Positions 33,527-46,185 of a stretch of DNA of 64,000 nt are shown here, in pieces. The stretch lies in the NCBI GenBank assembly GCA_006384855.1, contig VCJN01000610.1, positions 22,769 through 86,768 of the forward strand, read 5' to 3'. Position 1 is the first letter of the stretch, and the number at the start of each line of letters is the position of its first letter. This DNA is from Tetraselmis striata (Eukaryota > Chlorophyta > Chlorodendrophyceae > Chlorodendrales > Chlorodendraceae). The notes beneath the pieces were generated by a model that ran no database searches, was not told the origin of the DNA, and worked only from the letters and a program-made list of their open reading frames with translations. Both the position numbers and the translations under genes were made by a program.

Positions 33527-35741
33527 TCAGCAGCTCCTCAGCCTCCGCTGCATGAGCGTCGTGAGCGAGTCCCGCCGCAGGTGGGATGCGGGGTCCAGTT
33601 GCTCCGTGCCTGGGTCCATGGGGTACGCCATCAGGTACGACTCGCACACCTGGTCCGGCCCAAACGAGCATTCCTGTGCGCCGGCGAGAGCACAAAATGA
33701 GCAATGGATCAAATCACATTGACAGCAGTGAGCACTGCCATGCCGATGCCTACCTTGTAGACGACGAGTATGAGACACTGGACGCGTATATCTATTTCTA
33801 ACATATATGCATATACATGCATACGGGTATATAATTATTTGTATGTTTTTATTTATTTTCACATACGTATGTACAGTTTTGGCCCGTGGAACTGGTACAA
33901 TCGTTACGTGTCATACTTTTCACTCCTTTTCTGAGCTCTTAGTCTTTTAAAATACACATCATTGCAATTTATAGTATTCGACTGTAATACTTGTAGTACG
34001 AACAGAGACCGTACAAAGAGATTCTTACCAAATCAGTATAGTAGGATATATGTGTATATGTGTATATGTGCATGTTTGTTAAGTGGTTGTGGCGCGGGGG
34101 GGGGGGGGGGGGGGGGGCTTGAATCGGCATGCCTGTGAGACATGGGACCAGAGATCGCCTGACTGCTAATACGCGGCCATAGATGAGTGTGCTGAGGCAA
34201 TGCACGCCACGTTGACGCCCGAAAGTACGATCACACCACACCAAGCAATCCTGCCTGCGTTGTTTGAGCTACCTCAAAGAAGCCTTCCAAGTGCTCCGGG
34301 GCCATCACGGCCACGTCGCCAATGCTTAGGCCAAACACGCTTTGACATACCCTGCGGATCAGGCGCTTGCCCAGCCCGAGCCCTGCAACAGCCACCGGGC
34401 GGGGATGCTGTCGGTGATTGTGCTGTACACGAGATGGGAACATGCAGGCGGGGCTCTACAATGTGCGGCATGTAAGACATCCAAGCACCGCAACATTGCG
34501 CGACCATTGCTCTTACCGTGTAGATCCGGATGCACCGCCACGTCGTAAAGGGTCGACACCTGAGGTTATGGCATAAGTTCAGAAAAGCCAGCAGCCGCTG
34601 CCATAGGACGTTGGCGGGGTGCACATCATGCCATCCAGAGGCAGGGTGAACAGGGGGCGAAATCGCAGGGGAGGGGGGACTCGCCAGCGTGGAGTCGCCG
34701 CTGGCACGCGCGTAGCCGACAAGCCTCTTTTGGCGCCCGCGTTTGCGTCGCTGCTTTGCCCATTCCCAACTCTGCTCTTCGCTCATGCCTATGATCGGAT
34801 GACATGGCATGGTGACATGTGGGGTAGCATTCAGTGAACGGGTCATTGTGTGCATTATAGTAAAGGATGGTGTGTGGTGCATCCAGAGGATGATGTGCTC
34901 ACCTTCTGGCTCCGGTGCGTCCTGGTATCCTGGGAGGCTGTCGGCCCTAGCAAACGCCCCAACGAAACACATCGTGCTGGACAGCGCCTTGGCCAGTTTT
35001 TCGGCGCCTGCCTGTGGCGAGCGGGTCGCGAGGGAACCGTTGGCCGCCTCAAAAGCCGCGCACGATTGTGTGCCCATGTGTGGGGACGGACGTACGGACG
35101 GGTGCATCGCTGGGGGCAGAGGGGCACAGGAGGCTCGTCACCTTCTCTGTCCAGTGCCGCCTCGTCAGCAGGGAGGATGCCAAACTGCTGCTGGAACAAG
35201 GCCCCGAGTTTGCCCTGTGTCGCGGGGTGACTGCGCGCTCCGCGCCGGCTGGACTGCATCCAGCAGCTGCTCCAAGTCGTCCAAGTCCACGGTGCGCCAA
35301 TCCGAGCTGCGAGCCGGCACGTGGCGGCGAATGAGGAGGTCACGCCCGATAGCGCATGCCGTCCCTGACAGACCACTGCACCCCCGTCGCCGCAGGTCGC
35401 CACGATGGTAACGGAACACCGGCAGCAACTTATTGCCCTGGCAGGTGCCATCGCAGCGTACCAGACCCGTGCTTAAATTCAGGGAGGGTGCGAACGAACT
35501 GCGGCCGCGGATGATCCTGACGGAGGCTGGCCTGCTGAAGGTGGGTGTGTGTGTGGGAGGGGAGGAGGGGGCACCAATTCCTGCTTACCTGTAAGTGATT
35601 CGCGGAATCCGCCTCAGCACTGGCCGCTGCTGCTGCTCGCCGCCGGCGTGAGTGGCGGCCGACCGCTCCGAACGTATCCGAGCCTGCCCCGCGCGGTGCT
35701 GCTGAGCGACGTGCCGCTTGGCGCGGACCCGCAGAGCGCAC
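33527..35741 (-). CDS. GNAT-family N-acetyltransferase, probably plastid-targeted
   Basis: Transfers acetyl from acetyl-CoA to an amine; substrate unknown. Well-supported exons: 34559-34517 (STLYDVAVHPDLH), 34382-34273 (LGLGKRLIRRVCQSVFGLSI ... GDVAVMAPEHLEGFFE), 33673-33527 (ECSFGPDQVCESYLMAYPMD, stop TGA). VHPDLHG-LGLGKRL is motif A, the pyrophosphate-binding loop of the GNAT fold. Upstream pieces: 35007-34903 (VGAFARADS, the beta4 strand), about 35430-35142 (WRTVDLDDLEQLLDAV; LGALFQQQFGILPADEAALD) and a possible first exon 35741-35589 that is Arg/Ala/Ser-rich like a transit peptide. Domain order resembles plant and cyanobacterial plastid GNATs. Two joins (near 35250 and between 34903 and 34559) do not keep frame with canonical sites, so missed micro-exons or sequence errors are possible. 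Confidence 0.7.
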
Positions 35742-36147
35742 TGGTCACGAAGGGCATGGCCAGCCGGTCGTTTACACCGCGCCAAGGACGACAGAACAAA
35801 GCTCATTGTTCTTTCTGTTTTCTTTGTTGGTACAAATGCTGGTGAAAATTCCTGCTATCCTACGGCGCGATGTCCGGGCGTCCAGCAGAGTGGCAGCGCT
35901 GGATCGCGGTGGCAGCCCTGAGGCCAGTGGTGCGGCACGGTACAGCCTGCGGATTTGGGGGGGGGAAGGCTTCGTGGCACTGCCCCGCCTTACGACTGGG
36001 GCACGTGTTCAGGTGGTCACTGCAGGCTGATGTGGAGCACCTGCCGGGGGGCATATGACGTTCAGTTCGTGACGACAAATTCACATACGGCAGGCGCGCG
36101 CGGATGATGCTCAGGAACTTTCTCGCTAATAGTACGTCGCACAAGTA

Positions 36148-36516
36148 TCGCACTCCCAAAATGCTTTGCTCCGCGCAATGGCGGGCTTGCCCAACTCGCA
36201 TTACTCGCACGGGCCCACGCCCAAACGGGTAGGGCGGACATTTCGTGTTCAGTAGCGCCGGGTATTTTGATGACGGCGTTTTAGACGGTGATCAAACATT
36301 ATTTGAAATTTCGTCACTCCATGGTTTAATTGTTTTTTAAAATTGTTTTTTTAAAACAATTAGTATTGCAGAATGCTTCGGCAATTTGCTTCTTGGCGAT
36401 GACCGAGCGTCGCGTACCCAGGGCTTTCCGTAATTGGATCGGTGCCGAAATATCGGCCGTCGTAGAGGGTTTCACTGTTGCCAGTCCTGTCCCGGGGACG
36501 AAAAGAAAGTATGTCG
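36148..36516 (+). mobile_element. 5'-truncated LINE 3' end, copy 1
   Basis: Shares long blocks in the same order with 56485-56815: TCGCACTCCC-AAATGCTTTG, CCCAACTCGCATTACTCG, CGCCCAAACGGGTAGGGCGG, GTTTTAGACGGTGATC, ATGCTTCGGCAATTTGCTT, CCCAGGGCTTTCCGTAA and CCAGTCCTGTCCCGGGG, with an A-rich end. It contains only the last codons of the RT ORF and the 3' UTR. An AT-rich hairpin-like insert (about 36328-36362, AATTGTTTT / AAAACAATT) interrupts the homology. Confidence 0.8.
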
Positions 36517-37228
36517 CTAGTAATTAATACTGCACATAGTTACCGACTGACAGAACCATCATCGGACCTAGCGACTGCAGAGTGAGATATTAAAAGATTA
36601 TCATCTATACTGTAGCGACCACCATTATTGTGCAGTAGTCGCTATCTGCTGCGGCCGCGCGGTTACGTAGGTACGTAGATAGTACCCGGGCCGATATACT
36701 TGTATATAAAACCTGCGCTCGTAAAAGAGAGGGAGAAACCTTACATGGAGTTGTTAGTGGTTTTAAACGAGCATCAGAGCGTCCCAGTTGGGTAGACAGC
36801 AAAGCCCTTTCTCGAAGGTGAAAAATTGTTGATCCCGCAGGTTAGCGAGGACATGTCGGCGCTTGTACTCATCGTCACAAGTCCGCTAGGTGGGCCCAGG
36901 GTCCCATGGCAGCTCATTGTTTTATTCATAATAATATAGGAATACAACAAATTATGTTAAAACAAGCACGAGTACCAGATATGGGTTTTGAGAAGTACAG
37001 CAGCAGGTATCATAGTCACCACATGGAACATTTAATGATTGTGTATATACTCAGCAATTGCGTCTTAAGGCTGATTATTAGCATCCACATGGTCACTGTC
37101 TGACTGTGCACCTGTACAAGTCAGCATTCTGTATTATTTCACATGTCCTATCAAGGAAGTCATCAGGGACGATGGGCCATATCTGTAAATACACACAGAT
37201 TCTCGGGGAAATGGATGGAATTCATGTA
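36517..37228. other. AT-rich intergenic sequence
   Basis: Only short frames on both strands; no gene, RNA or structured repeat seen. Confidence 0.4.
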
Positions 37229-37432
37229 TTATCTGATGGGGCCTACAATGCATAGAAACCACGGACTTTCAGAGTTGCGTCTGCTCTTCTTCGGCTTTGG
37301 CATGCCTGTGAAGTCGGTGTCGTGCTTCAGCGCTTGGTGCCACGCTATGCGATCGGTCGCAATTGTCTGCCATGTGGCGTTGGCGTCGTATGAAATCTTG
37401 AGGGCCTTCTGAGCCGCGCGGTCATAGGTCAT
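37229..37432 (-). pseudogene. LINE reverse-transcriptase C-terminal fragment
   Basis: Encodes RAAQKALKISYDANATWQTI then ATDRIAWHQAL. The W-x-x-x-A-x-D-R-x-x-W spacing is typical of the extreme C-terminus of non-LTR retrotransposon ORF2 proteins. It is isolated from any RT core and therefore dead. Identification rests on one motif. Confidence 0.35.
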
Positions 37433-38129
37433 GCTGGGGCTGCCCTAGGTACTCATACCCTTAATACGACACATATGTACCGATAATCGCATCAACTACT
37501 GGTACCTGCTGTAGCATGTTTTTGAGAGGGCATATGCAGGAACATTACTCGTTGTCGCATACCAGACAGAACGTCTACACATGCTCCTGGCATGCTGTAT
37601 GAAAATGCTCTGCTCGCGAGTAAACATCGTTGCTACCGGGGTACCCACAGGCCGCAATGGTGTTCTCTGTCTGCGGCACACTGTCTGCTGATCGCTGCAA
37701 TTTTTTCTTCACTTCGCTTAAACATGCAAGCATATCAAATAAAACAAGATGCTTGCAGCAAAGGAAAGTGGAAACAATAAAGCGGCGATTGCAGAGTGCA
37801 TCAGTGTCTTGGTTGTACGAGGCTGTGTCACACAGTGCAGCAACTCGTAGTCTCCGCGCCAGGCCGCTCGGGGCGGCTCCAAATGGCATTGTGGCACCCC
37901 CACGATCTGGGCCACAGAGAGATGGGACCAAGGTCGGCGGGCGGCTGATGGGAGTATGTGGAGCGCGGTATTAGTATATTTAAGTAAATAGGTTTCTCAT
38001 GATGACATCCCAGCATTTCTGTGGTCATCATGGCAGGGGCAGTGTGAACCATTGCTCGTCCTCCTTCTGCAAGGCATGCGCGCCTTGCGCGGCCAGACAG
38101 TGCTACCGAGGCTTGGCACCCGTGCGATC

Positions 38130-39044
38130 CTACACCACCCGTTGGAACACCGCGACATGGGACACGCACATCTCAAAGACGCGGCTGCTTTTCCGCACAA
38201 AATACGGCACATCCAGCGTCTCCACCACCTTGTACCTGGGTGCCAGGAACGCCTGAACCCCTTCCGCGCTGTCCACCGGCTTGCCTGTGGCCGGGTCCTC
38301 GTAGCCACCCAGCCACAGCTTGCGGTCCGCCACGCTCTCCTGCCAGTTGAAGGTCGACGCGACAAGGAGCAGCCCGCCCATCTTCACCATGGGCGCCTGC
38401 CCCACCAGCCGGCCCAATGGGGCCTTCGGGCTGGCGGTCCGCTCCAGCAGGTTGACCATCACCACCGCGTCGTAGTTCACCATGTCAGGGGCGATGCAGC
38501 AGGGGTCCATGTGGCGGAACGCCACGGAGTCGCGCTGCTCCTTGCCGACACTGCACGCGATGTGGCGCTCGCAGCCCAGCAGCCCCTCCTCCTTCAACTT
38601 GATTGGCACCTCTCCCTCCGCCTGGGCATACCGGGATGAGCATGGGGCCAGGAGCGGCACACCACAACATCAGCGTTCGCCCTTGCCAGATCGGTGTGCC
38701 GTCCCCTCCCTGACTGCCACAACACTACATTTCACAGTCGCCATTCCACCCCCGTCACCGCCACGCCAATCGTAGTCGACGGCAAGTGAGGCCGGTACCT
38801 TCATTGCCTTGGCCGCGCGTATGGAGGCCGCGTCCAGGTCGATGCCGGTGACCTCGTTGAAGATCTTGGCCAGCTGAAACGTGCAGCCGCCCACGGAGCA
38901 ACCGACGTCCAAGCACCTGCGCCCCGCCCGCCCGCCAACGCACAGCACAGCACTCAGCGGATGGCCTCACAGAGCCGCCGCCATGCGCCCGGTGCCATCA
39001 CCACTGGATATACTGTGCATCCATGGGATTGCACAAGGGTTTTT

Positions 39045-39075
<31 letters not shown>

Positions 39076-42000
39076 CTGGCTGAGGGGGGGGGGGGGGGGG
39101 GCAAGGGGCGCACCTGGCAGTGCTCACTCCCAGCGTCTGGCAGTGCTTGGCCAGCATTTGCGCGAGCTGCGCCGTGAAGTTGCACATGGAGTCGGGAATG
39201 CCCCCGCTAAGCTGCCCAAACGCCTGTTGCTTGACGCCATAGTGCAGCAGGAGCTGCGACCCGAGCGCCTCCTCCACCTGCGGAACACCGCCATCGCCGC
39301 ACCATTAGCCACGGACAGAACTACACCAGGAGGCATGCGGCGCCAGCCCCGTGTACTGGAAAGCACCTGGCGGCACGCTGGTCCTTGCCTTGTCAGACCA
39401 AGTGGCAGGGAGAGGTGGTGCTGCGCGGGAAGTAAGGGGGCAGGAGCGCACCTCCTGGCTGGTGGTGTGCCGCTTGGTCGTGGACGGGTTCCAGTTGTTG
39501 ACGTGCGGTCCGGGCGAGTCCATGCAGGATGTCTGCAGCGGGCCCTCGCTGCTCACGATTCGGAACCCGGCGTGCTGGAAGAAGTGCGGCCGGAAGTGGT
39601 AGCGCGCAAACACAGAGGCTTCGTCGCCGGTGGAGATGAAGGAGCCGCCCATGATGATGTTATGCTCGCCGTCGTAGCATGGCGTCGAGAAATCGTCATA
39701 CAGAATACTGACGCCGTGGCTGTAAAGCAAAGCACGCTACACTTACCACGACTCGCCCATTGGGTAGATGACATCTCAGGTACTCCATGCAACCCGCCGA
39801 TATGCATGCCGAATGTATCGATAACACCGCACCTGTTGGGCAACGCCGCAAAGTTGTCCTCGCACCACTGCCACACGTTGCCATGGACATCGTGAAAGCC
39901 ACCAGAGTTCGCGGCGCACGCGTCGACGGCTGCTTCGGCTCCCCAGGCAAGGTTGGAGTTCTGTCCTCCGCGCATCTCCGAGCCAGACTTGAGCATGACG
40001 GGGTCGGTTGTTGGCTGGCCGTTGGCGTTCAGGGCGCCCTTGTCGCGCAGCCTGCAGGGCATCGCCGCAAGCATGAGGGATTCTCCTCACCTACGGCCTA
40101 CATGCAGACCACCGCGATGCCAGCGATACCATTCTTTTGGAGCGTGTCAAGGTTAAGTCCTATTTATAGTCGTTATGTACGATAGGCCCTTCTCGGGACT
40201 CGCAGTATTTGGAGCATGGCATTAGCTGTCACACTGCCGATAACAAATTGCAATGTGTTAACTTCCAAAGTGAGGAGCTGACCACAGAGGATATGACAGA
40301 AGGGCATAATGAAGTGCGAGCACAGCCTTATGCCATGGCCTTCACAAAGGTCCGTGAGTGCTGTGTAAGTGGTTTGGGGTTTGTTTATCAGAGCTACACA
40401 GCAGTGGCAGGTCGCAAAGGGCCACATGAAGCGGCGGCTGCTCACCGGTGGTGCTCTGGCTCGGTCAGGAGGCGGTACGTCGCCTTGCCGCTGACGCCGT
40501 GCTGGCCGGATAGCCACTGGCAGAAGGCGCGCGCCTCGTGCACGTTGACCACCACCGGCAACGACAGCGGCAGGTCCACGACCTCGAAAATGAGGCGCAG
40601 CTGTGGGCGGCGGACAGCGGCACAAGGCGCGTCAGCGTGTGCGTGACCACTGAATGGGGATGCCCTGGCGAGCTGCATTGGGCAAATTGCGGGGGGGCGG
40701 CCGGTAGTACCCCCCCGGTAGAAATTGAAGGCACCCACAAAAAGTACCTTGAAGTTGAAGAGGCCCTGCGGGCCATCCCACTCCCAGAAGGTTGGCTTCT
40801 TGGCGTTGCGGAACGTGCGCCACTTCCAGCCCTCCTCTGTCCAGTGGTCCTTGGTGCGGTAACCGCCGGCCTTGACAAACTCAAGGAACTGCCCGTTGGT
40901 GATGCAGAACTTGGAGGCGCGGAAGCTGCGCACATGGAACTGGCGCATGCCGTACTCGTTGTCCCAGCCGAAAGACGGGAAGTCCAGCGGCTTGCCCAGC
41001 GTCACGTCGCCTGCCTCCACCGCCAACATCTCATTCGCCGGGTGCGCCGCCGCGGCCGCTGCGTCCTTGGGGGTAGTGCTCGGGTGGTACGCCGGCCACT
41101 GCATCCACGCCAGCACAGGCAGGGGTAGTGGGGGGGGGGGGGGGGGGGGGGGCTGAGAGCGAGCAATAACCAGCCCGCTCTCACCAGCCCACAGAAAGAG
41201 TGGCCTATAGGTCCTCTAGGCCTCGAGGTTCCCCTTAAGGTGCCCCACTGTGCAGCGGTAATGCGTGCGGGCAATGCCGTTCCATCTCCTCTTGACTCGT
41301 TGGCGTGTGAGTGCCACATCAACAGATTGAGTGGGCAGTCGCAGCACCGATGCCATGGATGGCCAGAAGGCAGATATTTACGTGGGGGATGGGAGGGGTG
41401 GGAGGTACCCAGATGGGCTTCTTGAGGCAGTGCGCAGGCAGCTCCCGGAACAGCACCGAAGAGGTCTCCAGGTGAATGTCTTCGTGCTCAAAGCCCATGA
41501 ACAGGGCCCAGCCCGGGGAGTCCTGCACACCAGGAGGCCCCCCCATAACGTCAACATACAGACAGCTCGTGGATATCTGCTGCTCACCTGTCGTCAGTAA
41601 AGTGTGGTGCATCGATGCGGTGCTTACCCAGGTGATCGGCAACCTGTCCAGGCAGGGGTGCTTCAGGATCACATCGCGGACGATGTTGTATACTGTCCTC
41701 CTGTACTCTGTCACCTGCAGCAGGCAAGCAGTGTGGCATCAATGCGGGCTCATCCCTGGCATCGCGATCTAATTATGCGCCAGCCTCAGCTTGCTCGCCC
41801 CAGCAGGAGGCGAGACTTGTTGTCCTACGGTCTATGCGCCGATGCCCAGGGTGATATGCGCAATCTCAGCGAAGTGCCGCAGCGCATGCCATGCCGCGGC
41901 GTGACATGACATGAGATGCCACGGCGGGGGCGCGCACCTCCCGCAGGGACGGCCACATCATGTCATTCTTGGAGAGGTCGTCCCATGACATCTCATCCAC

Positions 42001-42509
42001 GCCCGTCTCAAAGATGTTTTCAAAGTATGGGTTCACAGGCTCTGCGATCACGCCCGCAACGCGGAGCTTGTTGATGTAAAGGGCGGCTGGGTGGCCGTAG
42101 TAGAAGATGAGGGGGTGGCGCAGGTTGTGGTACGGTGGGCGGTAGAATGGCTCCTCGCCTGTGGGGCACCCCATCAACAGTTGTGACACGAGTCAGCATG
42201 GCTCGAGTGCCGTCTACCATACTGCTACATGCTCACCATGCCGCGGCAGAGGTGGCAGACTGGATCGGAGTGGCCGTAGATGGCGCTGTACCTTGCAGGC
42301 CGGAGAAGAGCACCTCCGTCCTGAGCCAGCAGTTGTTGAAATAGTCCAGCACGGACTGCCTCGTGCAGCGGCTGAGGTCAGGCAGAGGGAGCGCGGTGAC
42401 GGTGCCATCCGGCAGGACACCAGGGGCGTCCGCGGCCTCCGGGCTGACGCCAGTCCAGAACCAGTCGGGCCGCCGGCCGTCCACGCTGGTGACAAAGATG
42501 GCGTCGCCC
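38130..42509 (-). CDS. ovoA: Ovothiol synthase OvoA: 5-histidylcysteine sulfoxide synthase with methyltransferase domain
   Basis: Couples L-histidine and L-cysteine with O2 on non-haem iron to 5-histidylcysteine sulfoxide; the C-terminal domain is the SAM-dependent N-methyltransferase of ovothiol synthesis. Exons: 42509-42292, 42158-41938, 41714-41628, 41522-41409, 41098-40748, 40600-40446, 40051-39833, 39719-39452, 39277-39114, 38916-38799, 38621-38130 (TAG); all phases agree. Domains in order: DinB-like (LDYFNNCWLRTEVLFSGLQ, FETGVDEMSWDDLSKN) with the iron ligand motif HEDIHLE (HxxxHxE); FGE-sulfatase-like (MLAVEAGDVTLGKPLDFPSF, GWDNEYG, DVHGNVWQWCEDNF, IMGGSFIS); methyltransferase (CLDVGCSVGGCTFQLAK SAM loop, GIDLDAASIRAA). 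No gap or stop interrupts the gene. The first coding exon is not settled; see 43334-43507. No ovoB lyase gene is nearby. Confidence 0.95.
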
Positions 42510-43333
42510 CTGTCGGTGACGCATGCACGACAGCGCGTGGGTCGCGAGGCTTTATTCCAAGCCTTGCCCTTTCCCGCCTGCTGTGCGAGTATGCTGCAAC
42601 GTACTGTGGTACTATGGCACTGTGGAACGACAGTCGAACAAAATGCGACGAAGGGAAGGGGGTGTAAAGCACGGAGGTACCAGCCGTCTGGCGGCCAATA
42701 GTCACTTCTCCAAAAAGTGTACCGGTACCACACGGGGAAATATGATCCACCGGGAGAGCAGTCGCTGGCCGCATCAAATCGGTATATGTCGGTGGCACGC
42801 CAGCGGCAGTCGGCAGCGGCAAAGGGGCTGATGGCGGACGAGTCGCTTTCGTGCAAGGATAAGTCAGGCACTCTGTCTGTCCCAGACTCGTCTACGCCTG
42901 CACGTAAGGCGGTGCAGCTACGTCGACAGCTTGTTCTCAGACCTTTGTTGGCCTGTCGGCGGGCAAGCGCGACGGCAATGCTGCTAGTAAATTACCTGAG
43001 GTTTGATCGTCAAACACCTGGCCGTAAAGGTTGCGCTGCGGACAACCCCGTTGCGCTGCTTCCTAGGATAGGATGCCCGGATGCGTATCATTCGGTTCTT
43101 AACTGTGTAACCTACCCTGGGCTCGCGACGCCCGGGTACGTGGGTCCAGGGGGGCCCACAGCCTCTAAATACGGCGCACGCTCCTGGGGGCGAGCATATC
43201 AGCAATGCTGCCCGCATACCCGTTGTCAGGTCCGGTATCTCAATGCAAGACGACGAACCCGAGCGTGTTATCCTGGGACTAAGCGAAGCTAAGCGATCAG
43301 CGGCGAGGAATGGTCGAAACCGCAAGCTTATCC

Positions 43334-43507
43334 TCAGCATCGGGTGCGAGGTCGAGAGGCAGGGACGTGCCGCAGGTTCTCCCTCCATGCCTCCGCAGAG
43401 TCATCGAAGGCATTGGGCTTCCGCTTGGCCGGCAGTGCTGCCCCAGCAGGAGCTGCGTCCTCCGCCGCCTCACCCGGCGGTGGAGCTAGTCCAACCGCAG
43501 GCGCCAT
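43334..43507 (-). CDS. Possible first coding exon of the OvoA gene
   Basis: An ATG at 43507-43505 opens MAPAVGLAPPPGEAAEDAAP, then KRKPNAFDDSAEAWRENLRH, a plausible hydrophilic N-terminus in the same orientation and just upstream. I found no donor in the phase needed to reach 42509, so an intermediate exon would be required. It may instead be an unrelated short gene. Confidence 0.35.
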   Translation of the reverse strand: MAPAVGLAPPPGEAAEDAAPAGAALPAKRKPNAFDDSAEAWRENLRHVPASRPRTRC

Positions 43508-44210
43508 CGAGCAGCACTCGAAAATACGGCCCACGCAAAATGTGAATGATGGAAGAAGGGGCCAGAAACTGACGACGTGGAGTCCTCGTTCGACGTGAGA
43601 AGATGCGTCTGCCGGATAATGTGACGCAGGTGCGGCAACGTAATACCGCTGGCGGCGGCGATCGGCTGGCCGCGATGGGACGACGTGAACGAGCGACAAG
43701 CGCGCCACGCTGCTACTGCTGCCCCGAGTGCGCTGAGCCGCTGTGAGGACGCGTGTCCTTGTAATCATCCTGGCTCCTCAAAATAGTCGCGACACTTCGT
43801 CTTTTAGTACCTGTACTCTACTGCTATTAAGCGGCGGATTTGTTCTTGGCTTTGTAATTCATACCAGTAGCGACAGTATCTTTGCGGGACTGATGCTGAC
43901 CGTTCGACGCAAGGAATAATACGAGGAATTCCTTTAATGCTATTATATTCGACTGTGAAAGATTATATATGTATTAATTAAGATTTCCTGATATCGCCTT
44001 TTGTAGCTCATCTAAATATATGTATCATAATTTTAAACTAAGTCGATTGACTTTGCATGCAGGAGTTCCAAGTGGAGTACATTTTGCCAAAACGGTCGCG
44101 CAGCCATTTTACACGAACAAGTGCCGAAATTGGCGGGAAGGTTCACTGAAAGGGTGGAGGGAAAACAGAGTCAGGGAGGGAGCTGTGTGTAACACAGCAA
44201 AACTGGAAGA
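43508..44210. other. AT-rich intergenic sequence
   Basis: Probable upstream region of the minus-strand OvoA gene; only short frames, no defined motif. Confidence 0.4.
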
Positions 44211-44390
44211 CGGCAGGCTCAGCTGTTACGGCTGCTTTTATGTCTACTCGTGCAGCACCCAAACGGCCGCGCAAACAATGGGGGAACTAGTAATTCGTAC
44301 CACGTAGTAGCAACGGTAGCCGGAAAAGCGGTTGAGGAAAGGAGGAAACCCATAAAATAGTTTGAATCATTTCAAGTTGAGTCTGGTGTT
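44211..44390 (+). repeat. Direct terminal repeat, left copy
   Basis: About 180 bp beginning GGCAGGCTCAGCTG and containing CGGTAGCCGGAAAA-CGGTTG, GGAAAGGAGGAAAC and CATAAA-TAGTTT. It is matched in the same orientation at 49329-49490. It lies about 145 bp beyond the stop of the tyrosine-recombinase ORF and is interpreted as a terminal repeat of that element. Confidence 0.75.
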
Positions 44391-44535
44391 GCCCGTGATG
44401 AGCGAGCGGAGAGAGCGGTAGATTGACGAAGAAGGGATAGCGCCGGGTCACTAAAGGGGCACCGGGAAGGCCACCACTGCGGAGTCTTGTTGAAGTTAAG
44501 TGGCGAAAAGGCGCAATATTACCGAAGAAGTAAAA

Positions 44536-45085
44536 TCATGCGCCAGGTGCGGGGACGACGTTCGGGTCGATGTAGTCTAAAACGACGTCGGAGTTAGTGG
44601 CCCAGCCGCCTTGGTGGCGAATCTGGGACAGCGGTGCCCCGATGGCGTTAGCAGCAAAGGCTGTGCCCTTGCGAAGGCTGTGAGAGCTCCAAGAAGTGCC
44701 GGCGCGCCGCGCGGGGGGGGGGGGGGGGGGCACCGACAAGACGAACAACCGTAGAGAGCCAGTTCGACATGGTAGCATCAACAATCCAGGATTTGGACTG
44801 CTCGCTCGGGGTGACCGCCCAAAACTTTGTATCGGCCAAGGCAGTAGGGACCACGGGGGCAGACTGTACGTTGTCGATGCAATGGTTCAGGAGACGGGCG
44901 ACACGGGGATGCTCCGACACGGGAACGAAGGAGTAGCACATCTAGCTAGGTCGTCGTCAGGGCCGCGCCGTCCGGCACATATACACCCCTTCCGGTACAC
45001 CTGCAGTGTGATGTTGTAGGAGTCGACATGCACGTCCCGCACTCGGCAGGTAACGCCAGTAAGTCCCATGGCAAAGAACATGCGC
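44536..45085 (-). pseudogene. Tyrosine recombinase, catalytic C-terminal part
   Basis: In minus-strand order: VRMFFAMGLTGVTCRVRDVH, VDSYNITLQVYRKG, then (other frame, 44941-44740) SEHPRVARLLNHCIDNV and SKSWIVDATMSNWLSTVVRL, then after a C-run HSLRKGTAFAANAIGAPLSQ, IRHQGGW and VVLDYIDPNVVPAPGA. HSLR supplies the conserved His and Arg, GGW the Trp, and LDYID the nucleophile Tyr of the phage-integrase fold. A 17-nt G-run (about 44714-44730) and frame changes break the frame. Confidence 0.7.
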
Positions 45086-45239
45086 ACACCGCTTCCCGCG
45101 GTAACCCGTACCGTAGTTCGGATTCCGAATACACCACGGACAATACAAAGGCGTCATGCACAGCCGCCGGCGGTGGTGCCATGCCATCCATGCCACATGG
45201 CCCACCGAGGTCGGTCATCGGTCAGTCCAAGAGACTGGC

Positions 45240-45571
45240 AAGATGCCCGTGGGGCGGGCGAGGGGGGGGGGGGGGGGGGGGGGGGGGGCACTCGTAGTTA
45301 CACGGTTTGACCGCGATGGTGCTTTCTGGGGTACCGAATCGCCCGCGGATGCGGCATGAGGCAACACCCCGCCCGCCCGTCGCCCGCAAAACGCGAGTAA
45401 CAAAGGCACCATCTATTGTTGTCGACGGCCTCGACCCGCCAAGCCAAGGACGAGGCCTCGAACGCGGCGCGCGCAGGGCGCTTCGTCAGCACTGTGCGTG
45501 GGCCACGCTACGGCGCTGCGCTGCCCGCCCGCACGCCGGGCGCGATGGCGCGGTCGCCTCGTTGGAGTCGC
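45240..45571. other. G-run and GC-rich spacer inside the inverted-repeat element
   Basis: A G-tract at about 45261-45288 is followed by GC-rich sequence with overlapping frames on both strands and no supported gene. Confidence 0.4.
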
Positions 45572-45889
45572 ACCTAGCTGGCGGCCGCCCAATCAACAGC
45601 ACGGGAGCAACAACTCGCACGCCGGAGCGTGGAGGAACAGCTGGTTGAGCTGCGGGCTGAGGTGATGCAGCTTTGTGAGGGTGAGGCGGTGCAGCGCGCT
45701 GAGCAGCCAGCCCGGGCGGTACATGACAAGGACAAGGAGCTAGCCGGCATGCGCGTCTCACAATTTTGTAAAGGGCATCGTGGACAAGGCATACACGTGC
45801 CCGTGCTGCAATAAGATGATCCCCGATGTCCCTCCAAAGAAGATCAAGAACGAACTCAAGGAATTTGCAAGGCTGCATGCTGCGGAGAG
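45572..45889 (+). CDS. Coiled-coil plus CxxC-type ORF in the unassigned element
   Basis: The reading frame REQQLARRSVEEQLVELRAE and EGEAVQRAEQPARAVHDKDK predicts a coiled coil. After a one-base frame change near 45760 it continues VDKAYTCPCCNKMIPDVPPK and IKNELKEFARLHAAER, with a C-x2-C-C cluster that could bind zinc. It ends at a good donor (AG|GTATGT, 45888-45893), so it may be spliced to the ORF at 46637, although phases do not match with the acceptors seen. No family recognised. Confidence 0.45.
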
Positions 45890-46185
45890 GTATGTTATCT
45901 CGAATTGTTTTGCAGCGATTGCATATGTATTAATATGTTTCATGCTGATTTGTAATACTATGTTGCTGATTGTTTATTATTATCCAGCGAAGCGTCGATT
46001 TTTCGGCGGTGAGCTTTATTCCCGTACGGGTACCCGTATAGTGCAGCGGATCGGGCCTATAGGTGCATGACGAAAGCGCTTATCTACTGGCATGGTACTA
46101 CTAAGTACTATAATCCACCCACCCACCCGCCCACACACGGTCCTTAATTACACAGCCGTCCGATTACGATCTCACGGTTGGGAGG

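Noticed and set aside
34274..35107. 277-codon minus-strand ORF as a single-exon gene
   Set aside because: The acetyltransferase motifs lie in different frames across it with good splice sites, so this is intron read-through.
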